Counted from the stretch's first letter, positions 1 through 9,598 are shown. The stretch: 64,000 nucleotides of DNA from Bacillus siamensis KCTC 13613 (GCF_000262045.1 NZ_AJVF01000037.1:62001-126000), one strand, 5' to 3'. Made by a program: numbers and translations. Notes: generated from the sequence alone by a model not told the origin.

Positions 1-630
1 GATACAACCCGCAAATTGATTCCCGCTTTCTGCCACCCATATTTTTTCAATATCAGCTTTAAACGTATCGCGAAGATAAGATAAGAATGTGTCATCCCAC
101 CCATGGGATTTGGCATAAAATAATCGCTGTTTTTCAATTATGTTTTTGACATCCTCTGAAGTATAATAGTCTCTTATTGAAATCGGAGATTCTTTATCAT
201 AAAAAGAATGCTGCAAAATGTTTTGAATGGTTTCCATTGATTCTACAAGTTTTTCTTGTTCCTCTTTGTCTATGCATTCAAGGATATATTCAACTTGCTG
301 ATTGGCTTTTTTCTCCAGACTTTTATAAAGACTTTTCCCTGACTCGGTGACATAAAGGAAATGATTACGTGCGTCTTCTCTGCATTTTTGCTTATATATG
401 AAGCCTTCCTTTTCTAATTTTCTGATAATTCTGCTTACATATCCTCTGTCCAGGTCTAATTTTTCTTGAATGATTTTTGCTGTACAATCCGGCGTATTAT
501 AAATTTCGTATAAAATCCTGGTTTCTGTTAAAGAGAATGGACTGTCATAAATATGTTCATTCAGAAAACCCAAAATATCTGTATAAAATCTATTAAATTG
601 TCTGAATGCCAAAACACGTTTTGTTTCCAA
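1..630 (-). CDS. MarR-family regulator fused to GNAT acetyltransferase (partial)
   Basis: The frame is open from a TTG start at 630 to the window edge, so the C-terminus is missing. The first about 140 residues read as a MarR winged helix: [12 protein letters not shown], then a recognition region with [19 protein letters not shown] and a wing containing [10 protein letters not shown]. After about residue 150 ([28 protein letters not shown]) the sequence looks like the start of a GNAT domain, as in known MarR/GNAT fusions. The TTG start is chosen because a strong GGAGGAGG ribosome site sits just upstream and no in-frame ATG fits. Expression is probably autoregulated through the inverted repeat at 654-704. 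The substrate is not visible. Confidence 0.75.
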   Translation of the reverse strand, partial: METKRVLAFRQFNRFYTDILGFLNEHIYDSPFSLTETRILYEIYNTPDCTAKIIQEKLDLDRGYVSRIIRKLEKEGFIYKQKCREDARNHFLYVTESGKSLYKSLEKKANQQVEYILECIDKEEQEKLVESMETIQNILQHSFYDKESPISIRDYYTSEDVKNIIEKQRLFYAKSHGWDDTFLSYLRDTFKADIEKIWVAESGNQFAGCI

Positions 631-653
631 ATTGATGTTCCTCCTCCAAATGA

Positions 654-704
654 TTGACTTAAGCAACTTTTTTTCATCGTAATCGAGACAGTTGCTTAAG
701 TCAA
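654..704 (-). promoter_or_regulatory. Promoter and operator of the MarR-GNAT gene
   Basis: Two perfect 14-bp inverted arms (654-667 and 691-704, TTGACTTAAGCAAC and its complement) flank 23 bp. Each arm is itself nearly palindromic around CTTAAG, as expected for a MarR dimer site. On the minus strand the -35 TTGACT (704-699) lies inside one arm, and a -10 TACGAT (681-676) follows after 17 bp, so binding would block RNA polymerase. Autorepression is inferred. Confidence 0.65.
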
Positions 705-861
705 CTATATTTTTCAATCCTTCTACCTTTTTTGTAATGAGCACCTTTTATTTCTAAAAAACACATTGAAAATAAACGGCACTGTTTCATCGGAGAACCG
801 TTATGCACCGCCATAAATTCTTTTTTACTTCAAGTTCCTTTTACAAATTTTGAAAAACTCA

Positions 862-925
862 TTGACTATTCAGTTGAACTGTATTACATTATTATAAAGT
901 TGAACTATATAGTCGAACTGAATAG
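862..925 (+). promoter_or_regulatory. Promoter/operator region of the padR-like gene
   Basis: A 10-bp inverted repeat, CTATTCAGTT (866-875) and AACTGAATAG (916-925), frames the region just upstream of the PadR gene. Related TTGAACT/TCGAACT motifs lie in between. A TTGACT -35 (862-867) with TACATT (885-890) at 17-bp spacing is a plausible promoter. PadR regulators usually bind such dyads in their own promoter, so autoregulation is inferred. Confidence 0.5.
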
Positions 926-936
926 AGGGTGAGGAT

Positions 937-1254
937 ATGAAACATAAATTATTACCGCTGTCTGAAACCATGCATTACATTTTATTAGCTCTGCGTGAGC
1001 CGCTTCATGGCTATGCCGCCATGCAGAAGATAGAAAAGATGAGTAACGGTACTGTTATATTAGCGGCCGGCACTTTATACGGCGCGATTGAAAATTTGAA
1101 TAAGCATGGCTGGATTGAGCCTGTCGGAGAGTCGGGCCGGAGAAAAGTCTATATGATAACTGCGGAAGGAAGCGCCATTTTGAAAATGGAACAAAACAGG
1201 TTATTGCATATTTTATTCCTGTACGAAGGAAGTGAATCGAATGAAGAAATTTAA
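937..1254 (+). CDS. PadR-family transcriptional regulator
   Basis: This is a 105-residue winged-helix protein with the PadR pattern. LLALREPLHGYAAMQKIEKM is followed by LAAGTLYGAIENLNKHGWIE (recognition helix) and a wing with GRRKVYMITAEG. Its length is that of the short PadR subfamily. It overlaps the following DUF2812 gene by 14 nt, the usual arrangement in which a PadR repressor controls a co-transcribed DUF2812 membrane protein. The ligand is unknown. Confidence 0.85.
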   Translation: MKHKLLPLSETMHYILLALREPLHGYAAMQKIEKMSNGTVILAAGTLYGAIENLNKHGWIEPVGESGRRKVYMITAEGSAILKMEQNRLLHILFLYEGSESNEEI

Positions 1255-1810
1255 GATGTTTTTTGATATTGAAAAAGAGGAGCAATGGCTGAACGAGCAA
1301 TTACAAAACGGCTATCGTTGTACAAATATTAGCGGATTAGGAATATACACCTTCGAAAAAACCGATAAGAGATATGTAATGCGAGTGGATTATCAAGATT
1401 ATTTATCAAACAAAAAGTTCAAAGATTACAAAGGAATTTATGAAGACTTCGGCTGGAGTTATATAAATGGCCCTTGGGGGCTTGGAACTCGATATTGGCA
1501 AAAAGAAGATGATGGTCAAAATGAAATCTTCTCGGATCGCCAATCAAAGAGTAATTATTATAAAAGATTAATGAGTTATTCATCAAGTTTTGGTTTCCTG
1601 TGTTTGTTTATTTCTTATATGTTTTACAAGGATTCAGGTTTATATTTAGCTGAAGGCCTGTGGAGTATGGAAGGCTCAATGTTTTGGAAAGCATTTTTAT
1701 TTGAAACTCCATTTGCCATTTTGAGGTCGCTTCCCGCCCTTATGGCTGTTATCTTCGGCATCAGTTTCTATAAAGCGTATCGAAAGTATTCAATGTTAAA
1801 AGAAGAATAA
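1241..1810 (+). CDS. DUF2812-family membrane protein
   Basis: The ATG at 1241 is preferred over an upstream GTG at 1232 because the ribosome site (GAAGGA at 1225-1230) is correctly spaced for it. The N-terminal soluble part (KMFFDIEKEEQWLNEQLQNG) is typical of DUF2812. Two hydrophobic segments follow, around LCLFISYMFY and AILRSLPALMAVIFGISFY. It is translationally coupled to the PadR regulator upstream. PadR-DUF2812 pairs are common in Bacilli; the biochemical role is unknown. Confidence 0.75.
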   Translation: MKKFKMFFDIEKEEQWLNEQLQNGYRCTNISGLGIYTFEKTDKRYVMRVDYQDYLSNKKFKDYKGIYEDFGWSYINGPWGLGTRYWQKEDDGQNEIFSDRQSKSNYYKRLMSYSSSFGFLCLFISYMFYKDSGLYLAEGLWSMEGSMFWKAFLFETPFAILRSLPALMAVIFGISFYKAYRKYSMLKEE

Positions 1811-1911
1811 TGCGGGGAAGTTACATTCAAAAAAGTAATGAAGGATCATGTACCTGTCACAGTCGGGCGGTTTAACGCCCTGAATTCGCTGACAGATCAG
1901 ACGGCTTATTT

Positions 1912-1968
1912 TAAAACAAAAAATACCAAGGGCGTTAAAACCCTTGGTATCATTGGGGTGCGGCCGAG
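1912..1968. other. tRNA-Leu terminator-type integration scar A
   Basis: The stretch contains a hairpin with arms TACCAAGGG (1924-1932) and CCCTTGGTA (1941-1949), followed by CATTGGGGTGCGGCCGAG. This matches the terminator and last bases of the Leu(GAG) tRNA at 29.55-29.60 kb. Only about 10 nt of the tRNA 3' end are kept. It is read as the outermost trace of integration at the tRNA. No gene is seen in the surrounding 1811-2050. Confidence 0.6.
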
Positions 1969-2054
1969 ACGGCGTGACGTTTTTAAAACAGATGAAGCAA
2001 AACATTCTTGAAACCAGCTCTTCTACTCGTTTTCGTTTCATCCCGAAATGATCC

Positions 2055-2079
2055 TCCCCTGTTTAGTGGGGATTTTTTT
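2055..2079 (+). terminator. Rho-independent terminator
   Basis: TCCCC, an 8-nt loop and GGGGA are followed by a run of seven T. Its orientation suits rightward transcription. The gene it serves is not clear, because only a scar lies upstream. Confidence 0.5.
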
Positions 2080-2160
2080 CATTCAAGGTTTTTGGAAATG
2101 TTGCATGTTAAACTGAATACAATTTAAATTTCCAGAAAAATATCCATTCAAGTACAGCGC

Positions 2161-3120
2161 CTATAATGTTAATGCTTTTGAAGACAAAGCAGCTTTCAAT
2201 CTTCGTATCCCTTCTTCTATTTCTTTCTCAGCTAAATTTCCGTAACCTAAAATAATTTTGTTTTTATGAACCCCTTTCTGGATCGTATGGAGTTCAACCG
2301 GGTAAATTTTAATTTTATGCTGATCTAACTTTTTCAGCACCTGTTCAGAAAAAATGACATTTTTAAAACTCGCTATTAAATGGAGACCTGTCGAATCTCC
2401 AAATATCTTGACCTCATCTCCAAATTCACGGTTCAGGCTTTGTTTTAAAGCCTCACGACGTTTCTTATACACTTTTTTCATTTTACTAATATGGTGTTCT
2501 AGATAACGATCCTCAATAAAGTTTGCAAGTGTAAGCTGCTCCAAGGAAGAGGTATGAAGATCTGTAAACCATTTTAGATTCTTACACTTCTCAACGAGAG
2601 ACGGCGGAAGAACTAAATATCCAAGACGCAGTGCCGGTGATAAGATCTTACTGAATGTACCGATATAAATAACTCTTGACGGGTCTAACCCCTGAAGGGA
2701 ACTTATAGGTGATCCCTTATATCGAAATTCACTATCGTAATCATCCTCTACGATATAACAATTTGATTGACGCGCAAACTGTATTAATTGAATACGGCGT
2801 TGAATTGTTAATGTACCGCCGATTGGGAATTGATGAGACGGAGTGACAAATACAAAACTTGGTTTTTTATCGTGGGGCAGCAGCTCCGTTCGCATCCCAT
2901 TATGATCTACTGGTATAGGGTATAACGAGCTGCCGGGTGATGAAAAAATAGTTTGAATTTCATGTGTAATAGGATCTTCAATAATGACTTCATCACCCGG
3001 TGACAATAACAATTTTGCTATAAGGGAAAGTCCTTGGGTTGCACCTGAAGTGATGACAATTTGGTCAGGATGACAATGAACCCCTCATGTTCTTCTAAGA
3101 TACCTTGAAAGGACATGCCT
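2161..3120 (-). pseudogene. MocR-type (GntR/aminotransferase) regulator, truncated and with a nonsense codon
   Basis: The frame carries the fold-type I aminotransferase part of a MocR/PdxR/GabR-like regulator: ITSGATQGLSLIAKLLLSPG, DDYDSEFRY, and the PLP lysine region YIGTFSKILSPALRLGY. The long open frame begins only at about 3012, but the same frame continues upstream through CHPDQIVITSG to RYLRRT. There it meets an in-frame TGA where the family usually has Arg (CGA), a likely C-to-T change. Upstream of about 3120 homology stops, so the GntR DNA-binding domain is missing and the gene is dead. Confidence 0.7.
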
Positions 3121-3135
3121 TAATAGGATTATTAG

Positions 3136-3400
3136 TTAGCGTACAAGTTCCCCATATAGAAAATAAAAAGCCAGCTCTCCTTCGGGAGAAGAACTGGCAT
3201 AACAAAGCTTCTTGCTTCTTATTTTGCTGTATTGCTCGGACCTTTTAATTTCTCTTTGTTCTTGCGTCAATGTTTTATTTTTAGGACACAACCAATTAAA
3301 TAATGACGATCGAGAATAGCAACGCTGCTTTTGCAAAGCAGTAAGCCCTCCAAAATATAAAAGAGCTGCAGTCATTGCTGCTGGGATAATCCCGGATTAT
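3136..3400 (-). pseudogene. C-terminal remnant of a BCCT betaine/choline transporter
   Basis: Reading minus, IIPAAMTAALLYFGGLTALQ matches the last membrane segments of BCCT transporters (OpuD/BetT type). It then goes out of frame; a one-base shift restores KAALLFSIVII followed by a stop. The 5' part of the same family lies at 4.9-5.26 kb on the other side of an MFS gene. Family assignment is by motif recognition only. Confidence 0.5.
3163..3198 (-). terminator. Rho-independent terminator
   Basis: On the minus strand GCCAG with TTCTCC pairs across a CGAA loop with GGAGA and CTGGC, followed by TTTTTATTTT. It would end transcripts coming from the MFS gene or the old BCCT gene. Confidence 0.65.
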
Positions 3401-3447
3401 TCTGAGTCTGTATGTCGAGTAGTCGGTCAATTAAATTGATGCTTTTT

Positions 3448-4851
3448 TCATTCCTTTTCTGTTTGCTCCATTTTCCACCACAGTGAATCTTTTGGATTTT
3501 CAACAGCTTCTTGAAACTCAGCTTTAGAAGCAACTGTTGGGTAAGAACCTTTTAAAGATTTACCTGAAGTATCTTTAAATAAGGTTAACACCACTATTAA
3601 GCCAATTAGACTAACTGCTAATAAATAAAAACCTGGCGCCAAATTGTTTCTTGTCACATGGGTTAACCAAGAAGCAACTAAGGGTGTTGTTCCGCCAAAA
3701 ATAGAAACCGATAAGTTGAATGTCCAGGATAATGTACGATATCTAATGTCAGTATGGAACAACGTAGGTAAAGATCCTGGCATAGTACCTTCATATACAG
3801 ATAATACAATACCTAACAATAAAAGTCCTATAAATAAGAATGTTATATTCCCCATATTAAGAAATTGGAAAGAGATAATCGAAAATACAATTCCCAATAC
3901 TAATCCAATTGTTATAACTTTTTTATTTCCTAATTTATCTCCCAGTTTACCAAAAGTTAAAGCGAACGGTACCATAATAATCAATACAATTGCTGTAACC
4001 GGTGTACTTATATTATCACTTATACCAAGGTTCTCATCTAAATAAGAAGGCATATAACCTAACAATAGGTAATTGGTTATATTGAAAAACGCCACAAATA
4101 CGATACATAAAAAGATATCTTTTTTATATGTTTTAATTACTTCTAATAAACCTGGTTGTTGTTCTTGGTTTTCAGAGATGTCATTTTCAAAGATTGGTGA
4201 TTCATCTAAATGACTTCTCAAATACAAACCAAATAATCCAATTGGAATACTTAAGAAGAAAGGAATCCTCCATCCCCAACTATTCATTTGAACATCAGAT
4301 AAAGCCCAGAAAAGTACTGTAACTAAAACAGAAGCTACTATATAGCCAGATAATGTACCGATTTCTAAACCACTGCCTAACCTTATACGTTTATTATCTG
4401 GAGAAGATTCTGCGATATATACCATTGCACCAGCGTACTCTCCACCCACAGAAAAACCTTGCAGAATACGAGCTAAGAGTAATAATATAGGGGCCCATAC
4501 ACCAATCTGATCATAGGTAGGAAGTACACCAATTATTAAAGTAGATAAAGCCATCATTAAAATAGTAATTGTTAATACCATTTTCCGACCAAATTTATCA
4601 CCCATTTTACCAAAAATAATTCCGCCTACCGGTCTAAGTAAAAAGGCAATTGCAAATGTAGCAAAAGTAAATATTAACTTTAATTCATCGTTTTGAACCG
4701 GACTGAAAAAGTTTTTACTAATAATAACTGCCAAATAAGAATATAAAGCAAAATCAAACCATTCCATCGCGTTTCCTATCCCTGTAGCAAACACGCTTTT
4801 CTTCGCTTTTTGAATGTCTACAACGTTAATTTTTTTCTTGTTGAACTTCAT
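3448..4851 (-). CDS. MFS metabolite:H+ symporter (ProP/MHS family)
   Basis: This 467-residue, 12-segment permease has the MHS family signature. It shows [12 protein letters not shown] near the N-terminus, GDKFGRK between TM2 and TM3, [17 protein letters not shown] in TM4/5 and [14 protein letters not shown] before TM6. It should import small organic acids or osmolytes (proline/betaine, citrate or ketoglutarate type) with protons; the substrate cannot be read. It lies exactly between the N- and C-terminal remnants of a BCCT transporter. Its composition is AT-rich like the rest of this half. Confidence 0.85.
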   Translation of the reverse strand: MKFNKKKINVVDIQKAKKSVFATGIGNAMEWFDFALYSYLAVIISKNFFSPVQNDELKLIFTFATFAIAFLLRPVGGIIFGKMGDKFGRKMVLTITILMMALSTLIIGVLPTYDQIGVWAPILLLLARILQGFSVGGEYAGAMVYIAESSPDNKRIRLGSGLEIGTLSGYIVASVLVTVLFWALSDVQMNSWGWRIPFFLSIPIGLFGLYLRSHLDESPIFENDISENQEQQPGLLEVIKTYKKDIFLCIVFVAFFNITNYLLLGYMPSYLDENLGISDNISTPVTAIVLIIMVPFALTFGKLGDKLGNKKVITIGLVLGIVFSIISFQFLNMGNITFLFIGLLLLGIVLSVYEGTMPGSLPTLFHTDIRYRTLSWTFNLSVSIFGGTTPLVASWLTHVTRNNLAPGFYLLAVSLIGLIVVLTLFKDTSGKSLKGSYPTVASKAEFQEAVENPKDSLWWKMEQTEKE

Positions 4852-4894
4852 TTAATAATATCAACTCCTTAATGATCAAATCCACATGATACAA

Positions 4895-5264
4895 GCGGAT
4901 AAACGGTCCAAGCGTGCAGTCCCAGAATGTATAGCGTAATGCTTCTCTAAAAAGTCTGGGGGTTTCTGTTTCACCTGATGGAGAGCTAATGGCATAGTGG
5001 CTGATCGGTTCAACTGGACCTTAAAAGACTAGACCAATATCCATCTCAGCGCCAAATAACATTGTAAACCAGGAAAGAAGGATGAAATTCAGCTTTTCCG
5101 ACGGTTTTCTTAACTTATTTTTGCCGATTGGACTAAAAATAATACAAACAGCAACAAAAAGAGAAACAACCAACAGATAATGCCAGCCAAAGTGGTTAGT
5201 GATACATCCTTGGGCTGTGGTTGGTATTTTCTGCAGACTGTTTGGAGAAATGATTCCCCTTCAT
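4895..5264 (-). pseudogene. N-terminal remnant of a BCCT betaine/choline transporter
   Basis: Pieces in shifted frames read ITNHFGWHYLLVVSLFVAV, LLSWFTMLFGAEMDIGLVF and GPVEPISHYAISSPSGETE, then LHAWTVYPLV. These are the conserved first segments of BCCT carriers. There is a stop (TAA) where GLVFWG is expected, plus at least two frameshifts. The remnant stops about 40 bp from the MFS start codon, and the C-terminal remnant resumes at 3.4 kb. About 300 central residues are lost. Confidence 0.7.
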
Positions 5265-5603
5265 AAGCTCTATTGTGAATATTATCACAATCGAAAAAAA
5301 ACTTTTATTTCTTCAAAGTATCCTAAACCTTTATTTTAGTTCTTCCATTACGTCTTCCAATATGTTTATTATGTGTTGCAGAAAGATTTAGGTCATTTCT
5401 AAGAATTATTTACTGATCCTATCTTTATTACCCCGCAATCAGGTGAAACAAAACATTATAAACGTAGCATACCTTTTTAAAACCTGACAAGCCCAACAGG
5501 GTGATAGAAACCCGGCTAAAGCCAAGCTAATCAATGGATAGAAGAAATTTTTTTTGTTTTTCCAAAGGAATAACCGTCTGCGTTTAATCTAGCCCAATCA
5601 GAA
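5265..5603. other. Gene-free AT-rich stretch
   Basis: No coding signal or known RNA is recognised between the BCCT remnant and the terminator at 5604. Confidence 0.5.
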
Positions 5604-5636
5604 AGAAAAAAGAGCAGGAGTCATCCTGCTCTTTCA
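5604..5636 (-). terminator. Terminator of the TauE/SafE-like gene
   Basis: The minus strand shows AGAGCAGGA, a 4-nt loop and TCCTGCTCT followed by TTTTCTTTC. It is near-symmetrical, so it may work in both directions. Confidence 0.7.
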
Positions 5637-5738
5637 TTCAAAACTTTAATTTGTATGACGAATTTCGTATACCTTTTCGACTTTCTTTACCTATTAATTA
5701 GTATGCAGACTGCAACAGAAATACTCATATCGCCATCA

Positions 5739-6509
5739 TCAATAATGCATTATAAAATCAAAGATATTTTTTCCTATTAAGATAACAGTAACTAAAATAA
5801 ATAACATTCTCACATAGGTTACACCTTTTTTAATTGCGAAGTTAGATCCCACAAGCGCTCCTAATATCATTGATATACCCATTGGTACACCATATAAAAA
5901 ATTAATTTTATGAAGAAAAAGAAACATAATTAGAGCTGCAATGTTACTGCCGAAATTAAGAAATTTTGCATTTCCTGCAGATTGTAAAAAATCGAAGCCT
6001 ATTATCAAAAAGGCAAATAAAATAAATGAACCCGTTCCTGCACCTAAAAATCCATCATAAAAACCAATAGCGAATATTACAAAAGAAAAAAGAATGGCTT
6101 TTTTCCAAGTCAGTTTTTTATAAGTAGACTCATTACCCCAGTTTTTCTTCAAAATAGTGTAAATAGCTACACCTACTAAAAGAATTAATATTAATGGTTT
6201 TAATAATTCAGATGAAATAAAATTGACAACTAATGCACCCAATAAGGACCCTATAAAAACAATCGGAAACAATTTAGATACTAACTGAAAATTAACTTTT
6301 CCTGATCTTATAAAGGAAATCGTACTCGTTAATGTACCCATTGTACTGGCTAACTTATTAGTAGCGATAGCAACTGAAGGCGGGAGACCTGAAAATAACA
6401 AAGCTGGTATAGAGATCAGTCCTCCTCCTCCCACTACTGAATCAATAAAAGAAGCAAGAAATCCGAAACATACTACTATTAATAGTGTATAAAAATTAAT
6501 ATCCTCCAC
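5739..6509 (-). CDS. TSUP-family exporter (TauE/SafE-like)
   Basis: This 256-residue membrane protein shows the TSUP pattern. The N-terminal GFLASFIDSVVGGGGLISIPALL is the family hallmark, the repeat half contains GFYDGFLGAGTGSF, and SNIAALIMF and MILGALVGS follow. The family exports sulfite, sulfonates or related anions; the actual substrate is unknown. It lies just downstream of a dead 2OG-oxygenase fragment on the same strand, separated by a strong hairpin, so it probably has its own promoter. Confidence 0.85.
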   Translation of the reverse strand: MEDINFYTLLIVVCFGFLASFIDSVVGGGGLISIPALLFSGLPPSVAIATNKLASTMGTLTSTISFIRSGKVNFQLVSKLFPIVFIGSLLGALVVNFISSELLKPLILILLVGVAIYTILKKNWGNESTYKKLTWKKAILFSFVIFAIGFYDGFLGAGTGSFILFAFLIIGFDFLQSAGNAKFLNFGSNIAALIMFLFLHKINFLYGVPMGISMILGALVGSNFAIKKGVTYVRMLFILVTVILIGKNIFDFIMHY

Positions 6510-6540
6510 TTATAAAATCCCCCCATAATGGTAAATAATA

Positions 6541-6582
6541 AGAGTGATCAAACTATTTTTCAATAAATAGTTTGATCACTCT
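6541..6582 (-). terminator. Perfect 18-bp hairpin, probable terminator
   Basis: AGAGTGATCAAACTATTT (6541-6558) and its exact complement (6565-6582) enclose a 6-nt loop. It lies right after the stop codon of the oxygenase remnant and before the TauE-like start. The T-run on the minus strand is poor (TATTATTT). Confidence 0.55.
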
Positions 6583-6587
6583 GTCCA

Positions 6588-6905
6588 TTATTTTTGCAAT
6601 TCAAGTTCGATTTTTAAAGGCATACATACATGACTTTTAATAGAACGACTTGCACTTGATTTATTACTATCAACTACAGCAAACATTCTTTGTAACCATC
6701 TGTCTTTCCCCATATTTTGGTTTAAAGGCCGTTCGAGCATGTGCCGCTAAATGGTTGTCTAATATAATAAGGTCACCAGGTTTTAGAACTACTCCTGAAG
6801 ACACTTCCGATAGTGCTTTTTCAGCTCTTCTAATGCCCATCTGGCTTCATCATTTAATCCTTCCATTAAGGAACCATGAATACATAAGTCCGGTTTAATA
6901 AATCT
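6588..6905 (-). pseudogene. C-terminal remnant of a clavaminate-synthase-like 2-oxoglutarate oxygenase
   Basis: In two frames the minus strand reads GVVLKPGDLIILDNHLAAHA and RTAFKPKYG, then GKDRWLQRMFAVVDSNKSSASR. This is the distal iron-ligand His and the R...RW motif of the amino-acid hydroxylase branch (VioC/AsnO type). One-base deletions near KPKYG and before KALSEVSSG break the frame. The first two-thirds of the gene is gone. Not functional. Confidence 0.6.
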
Positions 6906-7010
6906 TTTTCATTTCAATCCCTTAATGATTTAATTCCAGTATATAAAAAATTTTTAAAAAATTCCACATCTTATTCATTTCCTTTAGGTGACACGTATGG
7001 ATACGTTCAA

Positions 7011-7037
7011 AAACACACCAAAAATTCAGGTGTGTTT
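7011..7037 (-). terminator. Hairpin, possible terminator
   Basis: AAACACACC (7011-7019) and GGTGTGTTT (7029-7037) are perfect complements with a 9-nt loop. On the minus strand they are followed by TTGAACG only, so function is uncertain. Confidence 0.35.
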
Positions 7038-7084
7038 CAAAAAGGCACTCAAAATTGTAAATCCATATCACTTGTCATGAAGGT

Positions 7085-7996
7085 TTGTTGCATGGCACTT
7101 TCTAACCCCACATTCATCATTTCTATAGCTTTGGATAAGTTGGGTTAACCATAATCGGTTAACAAAAACCACCCTTACTTTCCCACTTCTATTCCCATTA
7201 CGTTCAATTTATTACCTATCCTTCAACAATTTTTTGGGAAGCCCATAACTTATCTATGGTGATATTTGGTTATTAAGTCGCCAAAAAGATTATAAAGAAT
7301 TGAAAAATCAAATGATTAATTTGAAAAAGCATTTAAGGCTGTTGCTGATCTTGATGATTGTGAGTTCTCTGGGACGGGAGCAAACAATATTTAAAGCATT
7401 TTTTCACGATCACACAGGTGTCGCCGATCAATGGATTGATTTCATTGAAATGAAGATCGTTTTCCTTTAGCATTTCCGATGTGCTGGAACATGCCAGCTT
7501 ATCCGATGCATATGTCGAAGAATCCTTCTTAGAACACGAACTGACAAACGCATATAGAAAATCACAAGCAATGATGTCCGAGCAGAAGAAAGCAATGAAA
7601 GATATTCTGAATGAGATCGATGAAATTCTTCCACTTGATTTATTTTCAACAGAGACTTTTAAGGATGAGCTCTCTTCTGCCGAAAACAAACGGAAAAAGA
7701 CGGTTGATAAAATAGACGATGTGGACGAACACTTAAAAACTGAATATGCACTGACTGGACCTAACGAACAATTCATTAAAGCAGACTTTCAAAAGTTACA
7801 GGAGTCAACAGGTAAGGGCAAAAATGCTACACCCATTCACTATAATGCCAAGGCATATCGCGACAGTGACATACATAAGAAAAAAGGCGATATCGAAAAG
7901 CAATCTAAAGCTTATTTAAAGATCAAAAAAGAAGAAGCTAAAAAACGTGAAATAAAAGATTTGAAGAAACAGCTTGTAATGGTTAAAAATCGGTGA
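7085..7996 (+). pseudogene. Truncated duplicate of the LXG toxin gene 5' half
   Basis: From about 7085 the DNA parallels the upstream region and first about 240 codons of the LXG gene at 19378. About 60 bp around the start codon are missing, and small indels occur (for example an extra T after GCAAACAATATT). The clean frame resumes at about 7481 ([17 protein letters not shown]) and runs with about 95% identity. It diverges at the position where the intact copy reads KKQLVNVTD; here it ends [10 protein letters not shown]. The toxic C-terminal domain is absent. It is a decayed orphan N-terminal module. Confidence 0.8.
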
Positions 7997-8203
7997 TTAA
8001 ATTGTGCCCATGTAGATTGCAAACATGTCATTAATGTCAAGTCATGAACTCCTAATGGATATTTAATAACTCATTTTCAATGAAAAACTGAACTCTGATC
8101 ATTAGTCAAGATTCTAAGATATACACGGACCAATCGTCCTTCCCTTTTTTCGAAATCCCAATGGTTCCCTCTTGTTTTGATGTTGTTTTTTTAAAAAAAG
8201 TTA

Positions 8204-8232
8204 TTGACACCAAAAAATTATCATGTTATTAT
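8204..8232 (+). promoter_or_regulatory. Sigma-A promoter of the CarD-like gene
   Basis: TTGACA (8204-8209), a 17-bp spacer and TATTAT (8227-8232) make a near-consensus promoter. Downstream, CCATATATG occurs twice (8252-8260 and 8281-8289), the second overlapping the ribosome site. This may be a regulatory repeat. Confidence 0.7.
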
Positions 8233-8301
8233 TATAAATTTGATATCGCTTTCCATATATGTTAACCTTAAGTTGAGTTACCATATATGGAGGTGGATGA
8301 T

Positions 8302-8763
8302 ATGTTTCAAATTGGCGATAACATTGTTTATCCAATGCACGGAGCAGGTATAATTGAAGCCATAGAAGAAAAAGAATTCTTAGAGGAAAAAGAACATTAT
8401 TATGTCATAAAAATGTCAATCAGTCATATGACAGTTATGATTCCAACGCGTAAAATAATGAGTTTAAATATACGACCAGTTACTGATATACTTGCATTAA
8501 AACACATTATCCACATTTTTCAGCATGGAGAATCAGATAAGTTGCTGCCGTGGAAACAAAGATATAAAGTAAACACAGACAAAATAAAAACGGGTAAAAT
8601 CCAAGAAGGTGCTGAAGTTGTACGTGATTTAATGCGTATGAAGAAAGAAAAAGCACTTAATGCAAGCGAAAAAAAAATGTTGGATAGTGCATATGAATTT
8701 TTGATTAGTGAACTGGAAGTTATTAAAGGAATCACTGAAAATCAAATAAAAAGTTTCTGTTAA
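8302..8763 (+). CDS. ydeB: CarD/CdnL-type RNA polymerase-binding regulator (YdeB-like)
   Basis: The 153-residue protein starts with the CarD/TRCF RNA-polymerase interaction domain: FQIGDNIVYPMHGAGIIEAIE, then YYVIKMSISHMTVMIPTRK. A helical C-terminal domain follows (VVRDLMRMKKEKALNASEKKMLDSAYEFLISEL). CarD proteins bind the polymerase beta subunit and stabilise open complexes. The ATG at 8302 is chosen because GGAGGTGG (8289-8296) is its ribosome site; the ATG at 8287 lies inside that motif. In B. subtilis 168 ydeB lies near cspC in the region beyond ICEBs1, and here cspC is again close. Confidence 0.85.
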   Translation: MFQIGDNIVYPMHGAGIIEAIEEKEFLEEKEHYYVIKMSISHMTVMIPTRKIMSLNIRPVTDILALKHIIHIFQHGESDKLLPWKQRYKVNTDKIKTGKIQEGAEVVRDLMRMKKEKALNASEKKMLDSAYEFLISELEVIKGITENQIKSFC

Positions 8764-9225
8764 GGTTAGATAATGTTTGCTTTCCAAAACATCCTTAAGT
8801 TTTCGGAAAATTACGATTAGACGTTTAATTTCTTCAACTTACTTTTAGAACATTAACCTCTTTTATTACTCCTGCAATCTAATCTGTTTTATTTTTAAAT
8901 TTCTTCAATGAACATTTTAATTTTTATCAAAAACTCGATGGAATAGTCACTTGATTTTTGTAATCCTGATTCACACTGGCACGGACAAGGAGCCGTAAAG
9001 ATGGAAGAGAGGCAGGGTTTTCATTGTTTTAGGTCTAAGTGATTATTTCCAGAAGAAAAAACAAACCCTCTCCTCTTTATCTTTAAGAATTTCTTACAAC
9101 TGCTTCCACAGTGAATAGCAATTGTTTATCTTCTTTTCATAAAAGAGATATGCGAATTGTAACAAAGAATAACATACCGTTACAAATCATTTATATATAT
9201 TCCACATATCGTCAATCCGTTATGT
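8764..9225. other. Gene-free intergenic stretch
   Basis: No convincing open frame or RNA was found between ydeB and the promoter-like element at about 9226. Confidence 0.4.
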
Positions 9226-9313
9226 TATACTGTAAACAATCCTTTGAGGTTTTAAACCTTTTTTTTACCTTGTAGCATCTGTCCCTACTCGAACGTTGAG
9301 TAGGGTTTTTTAT
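9226..9313 (+). ncRNA. Possible short transcript ending in two tandem hairpins
   Basis: A TATACT box (9226-9231) is followed after about 20 bp by AGGTTTTAAACCT plus T8 (9246-9268). A strong terminator comes next, with stem CCCTACTC (9283-9290) and GAGTAGGG (9298-9305) plus TTTTTT. No open frame or ribosome site lies between. The -35 is poor. A small RNA or a leader remnant are both possible. Confidence 0.3.
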
Positions 9314-9339
9314 TCAGTATTATACAGAGAACATAAAAA

Positions 9340-9366
9340 AACAGGCCCTATAAAAGAGCCTGTTTG
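9340..9366 (-). terminator. Terminator of cspC
   Basis: On the minus strand AACAGGCTC, a short loop and GGGCCTGTT are followed by TTTTTT, 17 bp after the cspC stop codon. Confidence 0.75.
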
Positions 9367-9382
9367 TATAAACGATTGAAGA

Positions 9383-9598
<216 letters not shown>

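Noticed and set aside
6650..6898. 82-codon plus-strand frame
   Set aside because: Shadow of the decayed oxygenase on the minus strand.
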